A stretch of 13,780 nucleotides of DNA. Source: an uncultured Collinsella sp. (GTDB lineage: Bacteria > Actinomycetota > Coriobacteriia > Coriobacteriales > Coriobacteriaceae). The position numbers and the translations under genes were made by a program. Shown in pieces: positions 6,994-12,960 of the stretch. Where the stretch lies: the NCBI GenBank assembly GCA_902489955.1, contig CABUBY010000045.1, forward strand, positions 1-13,780. Direction: 5' to 3'. Under the pieces are notes generated by a model. The model searched no databases, had not been told where the DNA came from, and was given only the letters and a program-made list of their open reading frames with translations. Within the stretch, counting starts at the first letter, position 1. Each line of letters opens with the position of its first letter.

Positions 6994-9900
6994 CTAGCGC
7001 TTCTTTGGGATCGACCTAAGGCGAGCGAACCATAGGGCTGCGGCACCCGAGGTCAGGAGCGCGGTGATGCAAGCGGCGATGGGAACTGATCCTGTTGCCG
7101 GTAGGTCCTGCGGTAGGGTACAGCGTTGAATGACACGGTCCTCGTCATGTGACTCAAGTTTATCGCCGCCACCGTTGCGGCAAAGATCGACGCGTGCGCT
7201 GTTGGTGAGTGCGGTTTGGGGCGTATAAGCCGACGTTGCCTGCATGTGTACGACTGCGCCCCGAGCGTCTGTGCCAAGGATTGCTTTGGCATCGTCAAGG
7301 TCGTCGTGCTCATCCTTGAGATCATCGCGGGTCCAAGAATCCGCATCGCTTCGAGTCGTAAAGTCGGCGGCTACCGCACCGTATTCAATTCGAATGCCCG
7401 TTACGACGGTATTGGACGCAAGGTCGAGTTCTTTCGCCTCGAGTGTGGTGGATTCCGTGGTCGAGACATCCGCCTTCCAGAGGTGCCAGCCGTCGTAATC
7501 GACGAGGCGGCAATCCTCACCCAGACTCTCCCTTACTTCATCGGACTCAAGCCAAGGATTTTCGTGCCCATCGTCAAGTGTCGCGTTTGCCGGCTCATCG
7601 ACGTCTGTCGAGTCCAACGGCGTCGTGCGATACCACACGTTGCACAGACCATTGAGGTCGCCGATGGCGACGGGGGTTTCGATTGAGACGAATCTCGCCG
7701 TATCGTCCTCGGCACACTCAAGATCATCGGTAAGTGTGAACTCATCAACCCAGGTAGTTGAATTGTTTCGAGCGTCGATGGTATAGGAGAAAAGCCCATC
7801 CGTATTGGTTTGCATCGCGGCGCGGTTTTTACCATCGCCGTTAGCCAACAGGCCCTTTTCGATAGGTTGGACAAGTTCCTGACGCTTGTCGACCTGCCCC
7901 TTGATCTCGATGGGCGCATCCTTCATCGCGACGGATTGGACTTCTCCCGTATCCTTTATTTCAAACGTTATCTCCTCGGCAAGGTCATAGGTCCGCGGAG
8001 ACATCATTTCGCGCAACGAGTAGGTGCCGGGTGCAAGATGTTCGACGCGGTGTGGCTTGTCGGATGAGGTCCAGGAGTCTATTTCGGTTTTATCGGGACC
8101 ATATAAGGTGAGCCGTGCGCCTTCTACTTCCTGCTCACCGCTTGCATCGACCTTGGAGATATCAACCTTGGTGTAATCGTCGGATACGTTAAGCCGTGCT
8201 TCTACAACGGGTGTTTTCTGGTCGGCATAAGTAAGGTCGACAATATGGGTTGTCTGATCGAGCAAGAAGCCTGCCGGCGCTTGAGTCTCGACAACCTCGT
8301 AGCGTGCGGTGCCAGATCCCAGTGGGAGGTTGTCCGCGCGTGCTTCTCCAGTTTCATCCGTCGTGACGGTAGCGACAGTCTCACCGTCGAGTGCGGCAAT
8401 GCTACCGTCGGGGCGCACGATATCACCCGAGGCACGGATCTCAAAGATGGCGCCCGCGAGGCTGCTGCCGTCTACGGCATCGGTTTTAACGATCCTGATA
8501 TTTCCGGTCGCGGCGTGGTCATAATACGAGGCGATTGCAACGGGCGTTAGGTTCATGTCGGCGGGTATGTTTACCTCGATTTCTTCGCCGACAAGATAGG
8601 GCTCTTTGGCCGAGGTTTCGCGTACATAATAGGTGCCCGGCACGAGCGATTCGGGCAGTGTGACGGTCCCGGTCGCGTCAGTCGTAAAGGTGTCCATTAC
8701 GTTATGTGCTGGATACCAGCAAGTTTGTGAGACAGGTTCGTGATTGCTGTCGAGGAGTTGGAAGGAGAATCCGGCTAGGGGAACAGAAGCGCCTGTTTGG
8801 GCATCGCGTTTTACAATCTGGAGATGCGTCGACAGAGCGTGGTTGTCCACGATATATTGAAGCTCGGCGCCGTCGGAAATCTGATTGGCCCCGACGGTCC
8901 ATTCCCCTGCACGTTTAAAACCCTCGGGGACGGTTTCCGGAACCTCGCGAATCGTGTAGCCGGCACGGTCGTATGGGACGGCTCCGTGGACACCGGCGGG
9001 TCGCTTGCCTGTGCCGAACCATGCTTCGGGCTGATCTTTGGTGGAGGCAAAGCCATAGATGTTTGTGGTCAGTGTGCCAACAACCTGCTGAGAGCTGTTG
9101 CTGACAACCTCAAAGACAACACCACCCGCCGGCTGCTCCAGGCCGGATTGGTCGCTATTGCCGTAATCCTTGAATTTGGAAATCTCAAGGTCAAACGCAA
9201 TGGGGATATCGGAAATGCGAGATTCGATCTCGACCACGCCTGAATCGCCGAGCTGGTCGGCTCCAACGGTATAGGTCCAGCTGTCGTTGGATGGCAGGTA
9301 GCCCTCGGGGGCTTTTGATTCGTAGATGGTAAAGGTTCCTAAGGGGACATCGGCGAGGGTGGCCTGACCGCTTTCGTCGGTCGTGAGGATTTGCGCCCAT
9401 CCAGGGGTTGATTGCGACACACACGTGAACTCTGCTCCTGCGAGTGAAGAACCTACCTGGGGGCCGGCATTCGTCGCGGTATCGAGTTTTACGATACGCA
9501 GGTTGATGGTGCCGGGCTGTTCATCAATGGCGACCTGTCCACCGTCATTCCCCGTGGTAAAGGCGATGCGATCGTGGCGGGGGACATAGCCGGCCGGCGC
9601 CTTCGTTTCAACTAGGTAGTATGCTGTGTTGGGCAGAAGTGTTGCTTGCGCCCGACCGTTGCTGTCCATCTGGATGGTGCCAACACGTGCGTCGCTGGCG
9701 CTCTCAAAAACATCGAATGTTGTCCCGGCAAACTGATAAGTATTGTTTCTGCTGGTAATGGCAGCGTTTGCAGACTGCTTTTGGAAGGAAACAGAGACCG
9801 TCGGCAGTACATAGAGCATGTCTTGACGTTTGCTGCCGCCCGATACGGCTCCTAGATAGCGCCGCGCGCGGTGCGGGGCGGCTTTGATGCTTCCTGATTT

Positions 9901-10425
9901 TGCGTTGTCGTGGAGCCACCGCGCAGCCGCCACGACTTCATTGTCGGCGGTAAAGTGCCCACTCTTGGTTTTGCCCTGAGCGGTCGTGTAGGAGTAGGTG
10001 CCGTCGACATGGGTAGTGCCGTTGAGCATCCATACGGCAAGCTGGGTTGCGGCGCGGGCGCGATCGGGTGAAAGATGGTAGCCGCCAAACGACGTGGCGG
10101 TAGGATATCCGTGACAAACGATTGCCGCGAACTCGTCGTCGAGCCACACCCAGCCTTGATCAAAGTTGAGCCATGGGCCGCCCGGCTTGGTGGGGCCGGG
10201 GCGCTCCTGGTTCATGCAGTAGGCAATCGAGGTGTCTTGAGCTTCATACTTGCCGATGAAGAAGGGTCCACAATCATCGCTAATAGTGCGGAAGCCGAGC
10301 TGGTCGTAGCCATCGACGGCAAATGCGGCTCCCGGTGCCAGGCAGCCGAAAAGCAGGAAGAGGAGCAGGAGCAGCGGACCTGTTGCGATTGCGCTGTGGA
10401 CAGAGTGCGTGGGTGCGTTGGACAT
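6994..10425 (-). CDS. Sortase-anchored surface adhesin with thioester domain and six Cna-B domains
   Basis: The protein has 1143 residues; ATG 10425 has AAGGAG five bases upstream. A Sec signal peptide covers residues 1-36 (hydrophobic 17-30, cleavage near AFA-V). A thioester adhesin domain covers about 40-205: Cys70 in AYCMN and Gln128 in ATQLAVW match the Cys and TQxA(V/I)W motifs that form an internal thioester for covalent attachment to host surfaces. Six Cna-B/SpaA-type domains follow at about 208-303, 305-405, 410-528, 533-640, 641-747 and 750-840. Each has a Lys early (K216, K313, K417, K539, K647, K758) and a Glu in a YxxxE motif late (E273, E369, E494, E603, E713, E806), suggesting isopeptide bonds. 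A further domain lies at about 845-1100. LPATG (1108-1112), a hydrophobic span and a basic tail form the sortase signal. No YPKN-type pilin motif was seen, so it is likelier a monomeric adhesin or pilus tip than a shaft pilin. No sortase gene is in the window. Confidence 0.9.
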   Translation of the reverse strand: MSNAPTHSVHSAIATGPLLLLLFLLFGCLAPGAAFAVDGYDQLGFRTISDDCGPFFIGKYEAQDTSIAYCMNQERPGPTKPGGPWLNFDQGWVWLDDEFAAIVCHGYPTATSFGGYHLSPDRARAATQLAVWMLNGTTHVDGTYSYTTAQGKTKSGHFTADNEVVAAARWLHDNAKSGSIKAAPHRARRYLGAVSGGSKRQDMLYVLPTVSVSFQKQSANAAITSRNNTYQFAGTTFDVFESASDARVGTIQMDSNGRAQATLLPNTAYYLVETKAPAGYVPRHDRIAFTTGNDGGQVAIDEQPGTINLRIVKLDTATNAGPQVGSSLAGAEFTCVSQSTPGWAQILTTDESGQATLADVPLGTFTIYESKAPEGYLPSNDSWTYTVGADQLGDSGVVEIESRISDIPIAFDLEISKFKDYGNSDQSGLEQPAGGVVFEVVSNSSQQVVGTLTTNIYGFASTKDQPEAWFGTGKRPAGVHGAVPYDRAGYTIREVPETVPEGFKRAGEWTVGANQISDGAELQYIVDNHALSTHLQIVKRDAQTGASVPLAGFSFQLLDSNHEPVSQTCWYPAHNVMDTFTTDATGTVTLPESLVPGTYYVRETSAKEPYLVGEEIEVNIPADMNLTPVAIASYYDHAATGNIRIVKTDAVDGSSLAGAIFEIRASGDIVRPDGSIAALDGETVATVTTDETGEARADNLPLGSGTARYEVVETQAPAGFLLDQTTHIVDLTYADQKTPVVEARLNVSDDYTKVDISKVDASGEQEVEGARLTLYGPDKTEIDSWTSSDKPHRVEHLAPGTYSLREMMSPRTYDLAEEITFEIKDTGEVQSVAMKDAPIEIKGQVDKRQELVQPIEKGLLANGDGKNRAAMQTNTDGLFSYTIDARNNSTTWVDEFTLTDDLECAEDDTARFVSIETPVAIGDLNGLCNVWYRTTPLDSTDVDEPANATLDDGHENPWLESDEVRESLGEDCRLVDYDGWHLWKADVSTTESTTLEAKELDLASNTVVTGIRIEYGAVAADFTTRSDADSWTRDDLKDEHDDLDDAKAILGTDARGAVVHMQATSAYTPQTALTNSARVDLCRNGGGDKLESHDEDRVIQRCTLPQDLPATGSVPIAACITALLTSGAAALWFARLRSIPKKR

Positions 10426-10442
10426 GGCTGCTCCTTATCCCT

Positions 10443-10470
10443 CGTGCGTCGCACGGGGAGGCTGCGACGC
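10443..10470 (-). promoter_or_regulatory. Nested inverted repeats in the leader of the adhesin gene
   Basis: The left arm GCGTCGCA (10446-10453) and the right arm TGCGACGC (10463-10470) form a perfect 8-base-pair stem with a 9-base loop. The left arm also lies in a 13-base palindrome, CGTGCG-T-CGCACG (10443-10455). The structure ends about 6 bases before the ribosome site and 18 before the ATG. It could be an operator or an RNA hairpin tuning translation; the two folds exclude each other. No regulator is known. Confidence 0.45.
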
Positions 10471-10547
10471 GTAGGATGAGGCTACTCCCGAGGTTCATGC
10501 GGGTAAGTACCGGAGCCTGACCAAAAGCTTGCCCAATTCCTGACAAA

Positions 10548-10557
10548 TTGAGCTCAA
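10548..10557. promoter_or_regulatory. 10-base palindrome upstream of the adhesin gene
   Basis: TTGAGCTCAA is a perfect palindrome about 120 bases upstream of the adhesin start, in the AT-richest part of the gap. It might be a binding site in the adhesin promoter region, but no convincing -35/-10 pair was found on the minus strand here. The rest of 10473-10679 shows no gene, RNA or repeat that I can recognise. Confidence 0.2.
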
Positions 10558-10679
10558 ATACAACAATCAAGCAAAAGTGCAGGTAGAAGATAGGGAGAAC
10601 AGGAGGTTAAAGGTCCTCATCTCCACAATTGACGTGATTTTCAAACGAATCTCCACAGCTAAAACAAGCATCGCCACCC

Positions 10680-10709
10680 TTGTATCGAACAAGACAACCG
10701 CGTTATACT
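10680..10709 (+). promoter_or_regulatory. Promoter of the tRNA-Gly gene
   Basis: TTGTAT (10680-10685) and TATACT (10704-10709) are separated by 18 bases. The -10 box is one mismatch from consensus and lies 13 bases before the tRNA, which fits a short 5' leader. The -35 box is weaker (3 of 6). Confidence 0.55.
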
Positions 10710-10722
10710 AGCCAACACACAA

Positions 10723-10797
10723 GCGGGCATCGCCAAGTGGTAAGGCATCAGCTTCCCAAGCTGACACTCGCGGGTTCGAGTCCCGTTGCCCGCTCCA
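10723..10797 (+). tRNA. tRNA-Gly (anticodon CCC)
   Basis: A full cloverleaf can be drawn. The acceptor stem is GCGGGCA (10723-10729) with TGCCCGC (10787-10793). The D stem is GCC/GGC. The anticodon stem TCAGC/GCTGA encloses the loop TTCCCAA, so the anticodon is CCC, reading GGG glycine codons. The variable loop is CACTC, and the T arm is GCGGG-TTCGAGT-CCCGT. The discriminator is T and CCA is encoded (10795-10797). Its own promoter lies just upstream and a strong terminator follows. Part of its 3' end is duplicated about 190 bases downstream. Confidence 0.96.
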
Positions 10798-10808
10798 GTA
10801 AAAAGCAC

Positions 10809-10839
10809 AAGCACGGCAGCGTTACGTTGCCGTGCTTTT
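10809..10839 (+). terminator. Intrinsic terminator of the tRNA-Gly gene
   Basis: A 13-base-pair stem (10809-10821 with 10825-10837, arms AAGCACGGCAGCG and CGTTGCCGTGCTT, one G-T pair) with a TTA loop runs directly into TTTT. It sits 12 bases after the tRNA CCA end. Confidence 0.85.
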
Positions 10840-10850
10840 CACTACCAAGC

Positions 10851-10868
10851 GCCGGGGCTCGAACCCGC
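10851..10868 (-). repeat. Inverted partial copy of a tRNA T-arm
   Basis: Read on the minus strand, these 18 bases (GCGGGTTCGAGCCCCGGC) match the T arm of the tRNA-Gly at 10770-10787 in 15 of 18 positions, with the first 11 identical. The acceptor and anticodon parts expected of a tRNA are not found beside it, and the stem would mispair at its outer pair, so it is a fragment, not a gene. Confidence 0.55.
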
Positions 10869-10886
10869 CAGGGTGCGAGCGTTAAG

Positions 10887-10903
10887 CAAACGCGAAGCGT
10901 TTG
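10887..10903. repeat. Stem-loop with GAA loop
   Basis: CAAACGC-GAA-GCGTTTG is a perfect 7-base-pair stem. It precedes a second stem at 10918-10935 (AGGCGCC-GACA-GGCGCCT). Its design (short stem, GAA loop) is the same as that of the 35-base repeats at 10941 and 11071, so it may be part of the same repeat element. Confidence 0.5.
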
Positions 10904-10940
10904 TAGCGAGCAGGCGAAGGCGCCGACAGGCGCCTGAAGT

Positions 10941-10975
10941 CGGTGCGGATTTGCGAAGCAAATACGCAGACGTCC
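10941..10975. repeat. 35-base stem-loop repeat, copy 1
   Basis: Identical over 35 bases to 11071-11105. It folds as TGCG-g-ATTTGC-GAA-GCAAAT-a-CGCA (10944-10968), ten pairs with one G-A mismatch. Copy 1 runs directly into the duplicated tRNA-Gly 3' end at 10972-10989. The exact identity of two copies 130 bases apart suggests recent duplication or a maintained repeat family. Confidence 0.85.
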
Positions 10976-10989
10976 CGTTGCCCGCTCCA
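10972..10989 (+). repeat. 18-base duplicate of the tRNA-Gly 3' end
   Basis: GTCCCGTTGCCCGCTCCA is identical to the last 18 bases of the tRNA gene (10780-10797), including CCA. Direct copies of a tRNA 3' end flanking a segment are typical of integration attachment sites, but the enclosed 174 bases hold no integrase. It could be a scar of a lost element, or the tail of a decayed second tRNA-Gly. Confidence 0.8.
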
Positions 10990-11042
10990 TCGACCAGGGT
11001 GGATTTTGGGAAAAGCGGATTCAACCGACGTTACCGCCGCTT

Positions 11043-11055
11043 CCCCGGACCGGGG
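11043..11055. repeat. GC-rich palindrome between the two repeats
   Basis: CCCCGG-A-CCGGGG is a perfect 13-base palindrome just upstream of repeat copy 2, in the position where copy 1 has its GC-rich stem at 10918-10935. This suggests both copies belong to a larger unit made of a GC-rich stem followed by the 35-base stem-loop. Confidence 0.4.
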
Positions 11056-11070
11056 CATGCCGACCGCAGC

Positions 11071-11105
11071 CGGTGCGGATTTGCGAAGCAAATACGCAGA
11101 CGTCC
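11071..11105. repeat. 35-base stem-loop repeat, copy 2
   Basis: Identical to copy 1 at 10941-10975. It is followed by TCATGGTCGCTCCA, which shares CGCTCCA at the same distance as the tRNA tail after copy 1. A different tRNA-like tail at the same offset hints that the repeat belongs at tRNA 3' ends. The remainder of 10838-11221 outside the listed repeats shows no gene on either strand. Confidence 0.85.
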
Positions 11106-11171
11106 TCATGGTCGCTCCAATTCCAAAATGTTAGGTTAATGCCTGCTGCCCATACTTGCACCTGCGCACGG

Positions 11172-11177
11172 TACAAT
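11172..11177 (+). promoter_or_regulatory. Candidate -10 box of purB
   Basis: TACAAT lies 44 bases before the purB ATG. The -35 region at normal distance is weak. The inverted repeat GTTGG-7-CCAAC (11179-11195) begins right after it, about where transcription would start, and could be an operator. No purine riboswitch is visible in the short leader. Confidence 0.35.
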
Positions 11178-11221
11178 GGTTGGGTTACGACCAACGTGCC
11201 AATAACCAAAAAGGAGCCGCT

Positions 11222-12568
11222 ATGATCGATCGCTATACCCGCCCGGAGATGGGACACATCTTCTCCCTCGAGAACAAGTACGCCATTTGGCAGGAAATCG
11301 AGGTTCTGGCCTGCGAGGCCCAGGCGGAGCTCGGCAAGATCGGTATTTCCAAAGACGAGGCCCAGTGGATCCGCGACCATGCCAACTTTGAGAAGGCGAA
11401 GGTCGATGAGATCGAGGAAGTCACGCGCCACGACGTCATTGCCTTCCTGACCAACATGAAGGAATACATCGATGCCGATGTTCCCGAGGGCGACCCCAAG
11501 CCCAGCCGCTGGGTTCACTATGGCATGACCAGCTCGGATCTGGGCGACACGGCCCTGTGCTACCAGCTCACCCAGGCCTGCGACCTGATCATCGAGGACG
11601 TCAAGAAGCTCGGCGAGATTTGCAAGCGTCGCGCCTTTGAGGAGCGCAACACGCTCTGTGCCGGCCGCACTCATGGCATCCACGCCGAGCCGATGACCTT
11701 CGGCATGAAGTTTGGCTCTTGGGCCTGGGAGCTCAAGCGCGATCTGGATCGTCTTGAGGACGCCCGCAAGAACGTTGCCTTTGGTGCTATCTCGGGCGCT
11801 GTCGGCACGTACAGCTCCATCGAGCCGTTCGTCGAGGAGTACGTCTGCGAGCACCTGGGCCTGATCCACGATCCTCTGTCCACGCAGGTCATCAGCCGCG
11901 ATCACCATGCCTACCTTGCCGGCGTGCTTGCCACTACAGCGGCCACCTGCGAGCGCATCGCGACCGAGGTCCGCAACCTGCAGAAGACCGATACGCTCGA
12001 GGCCGAGGAGCCCTTCCGCAAGGGCCAAAAGGGCAGCTCCGCCATGCCGCACAAGCGCAACCCCATCACCATGGAGAAGGTCTGCGGTCTGTCGCGCGTC
12101 GTGAAGTCCAACGCCCAGGTCGCCTTCGATAACGTCGCCCTGTGGCACGAGCGTGACATTTCGCACTCCTCTGCCGAGCGCGTCGCCCAGGCCGATAGCT
12201 TCATCGCACTCGACCACATGTTCCAGTGCCTCATCCGCGTTATCGACGGCCTGCAGCTGTATCCTGCCCGCATGATGGCCAACCTCAATAAGACCCGCGG
12301 CCTCATCTTCTCCTCCAAGGTGCTGCTCGCCCTCGTCGATACGGGCATCACCCGCGAGGACGCGTACGCCATTGTGCAGGAGAACGCCATGGCAACCTGG
12401 CACGAGGTGCAGGATTGTGTCTCCGGCCCCACCTTTAAGGAGCGTCTCGAGGCCGACCCGCGCTGCACCGTCAGCCAGGAGAAGCTCGACGAGATCTTTG
12501 ATCCATGGGACTTCCTCACCCGTATCGACACGGTCTTTGATCGTCTGGAGCAGCTGAGCTTCGAGTAG
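11222..12568 (+). CDS. purB: Adenylosuccinate lyase
   Basis: PurB catalyses two steps of purine synthesis: SAICAR to AICAR plus fumarate, and adenylosuccinate to AMP plus fumarate, as a cytoplasmic homotetramer. The 448-residue length fits the short bacterial form. Visible marks are TRHDV at 68-72, HYGMTSSDLGDT at 99-110, GRTHGIHAEP at 148-157 (His151, likely general acid) and the superfamily signature GSSAMPHKRNP at 271-281 with the flexible-loop catalytic serine. ATG 11222 is set by AAGGAG five bases upstream; an upstream in-frame ATG at 11156 would add 22 residues unlike the family and lies before the candidate -10 box. It appears to be a single-gene unit, with no other pur gene beside it. 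All catalytic motifs are intact. Confidence 0.97.
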   Translation: MIDRYTRPEMGHIFSLENKYAIWQEIEVLACEAQAELGKIGISKDEAQWIRDHANFEKAKVDEIEEVTRHDVIAFLTNMKEYIDADVPEGDPKPSRWVHYGMTSSDLGDTALCYQLTQACDLIIEDVKKLGEICKRRAFEERNTLCAGRTHGIHAEPMTFGMKFGSWAWELKRDLDRLEDARKNVAFGAISGAVGTYSSIEPFVEEYVCEHLGLIHDPLSTQVISRDHHAYLAGVLATTAATCERIATEVRNLQKTDTLEAEEPFRKGQKGSSAMPHKRNPITMEKVCGLSRVVKSNAQVAFDNVALWHERDISHSSAERVAQADSFIALDHMFQCLIRVIDGLQLYPARMMANLNKTRGLIFSSKVLLALVDTGITREDAYAIVQENAMATWHEVQDCVSGPTFKERLEADPRCTVSQEKLDEIFDPWDFLTRIDTVFDRLEQLSFE

Positions 12569-12594
12569 GTTCGGGCATAACGTTAGCTTTTTAG

Positions 12595-12632
12595 GGCGCT
12601 TTGCTGGTAATGTGTGTTGCCGGCAAAGCGCC
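12595..12632 (+). terminator. Long stem-loop after purB, possible terminator
   Basis: GGCGCTTTGCTGG (12595-12607) pairs with CCGGCAAAGCGCC (12620-12632), 13 pairs with one G-T, and a 12-base loop. The stem is strong but followed by TCGTTGCATTT rather than a T run, so it is a non-canonical terminator or another RNA element. It ends three bases before the candidate -35 box of the next gene. Confidence 0.5.
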
Positions 12633-12635
12633 TCG

Positions 12636-12662
12636 TTGCATTTAGGGAAAGACGGGGATAAT
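12636..12662 (+). promoter_or_regulatory. Candidate promoter of the TSCPD gene
   Basis: TTGCAT (12636-12641) and GATAAT (12657-12662) have a spacing of 15 bases, shorter than ideal. The -10 box is one mismatch from consensus and lies 34 bases before the ATG at 12697. Confidence 0.4.
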
Positions 12663-12696
12663 AGTCGTCTCGAATAACATTCTGAGAGGGGATCGC

Positions 12697-12960
12697 ATGA
12701 TTTCGTTTGATTACAAGCCTCAGGGCGTGTGTGCTCGCAATATTCACCTTGACCTTTCCGATGACGGCAACAAGGTGATAGGCGTTGAGTTTACCGGTGG
12801 CTGCGACGGCAATCTCAAGGCAATCTCCAAGCTGGTCGAGGGCGCTCCTGCCGATCGCGTAATCGAGGTTCTCGCCGGTAATACCTGCGGTATGAAAAAG
12901 ACCTCCTGCGCCGACCAGCTTACGCGCGCCATCGAGGCCGCTCGCGCCGAGATCGCCTAA
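12697..12960 (+). CDS. TSCPD-domain protein (TIGR03905-like)
   Basis: This 87-residue protein starts at ATG 12697 with AGGGG five bases upstream. The central FTGGCDGNLKAISKLVEG (32-49) and the C-terminal GNTCGMKKTSCADQL (61-75) match the small stand-alone TSCPD family, related to the C-terminal domain of class II ribonucleotide reductases (NrdJ), where this Cys-containing segment is thought to bind nucleic acid or metal. Four cysteines (C12, C36, C64, C71) could form a metal site. The family function is unknown. The stop TAA shares its last A with the ATG of the next gene, so the two are one operon with coupled translation. Confidence 0.88.
   Translation: MISFDYKPQGVCARNIHLDLSDDGNKVIGVEFTGGCDGNLKAISKLVEGAPADRVIEVLAGNTCGMKKTSCADQLTRAIEAARAEIA

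Noticed and set aside
10514..10545. TTGTCAG on the minus strand upstream of the adhesin as a PafBC-type promoter
   Set aside because: Only the first seven bases fit; the required TAnnnT box is missing at the right spacing.
10680..10937. 85-residue plus-strand frame across the tRNA (contains LAGSSPVARS)
   Set aside because: Same artefact on the other strand; it starts inside the tRNA promoter and has no ribosome site.
10748..10990. 80-residue minus-strand frame across the tRNA (contains ATGLEPAS)
   Set aside because: This peptide pattern is a well-known artefact of translating the complement of a tRNA T arm; the frame overlaps the tRNA-Gly and its terminator.
10941..11105. CRISPR array
   Set aside because: Only two repeats of 35 bases with a 95-base spacer that is itself palindromic, and no cas genes. 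This is a dispersed stem-loop repeat.
10882..11109. Minus-strand frames through the repeats (YLLRKSAP peptides)
   Set aside because: They translate the 35-base stem-loop repeats. Different frames of the two copies give similar peptides because the DNA is repeated, not because a protein is conserved.
11156..11221. Upstream start of purB at 11156
   Set aside because: It precedes the candidate -10 box and has no ribosome site; ATG 11222 has AAGGAG and gives the standard PurB N-terminus.
11021..12403. 460-residue open frame antisense to purB
   Set aside because: It mirrors purB codon by codon, and the plus frame carries all adenylosuccinate lyase signatures.
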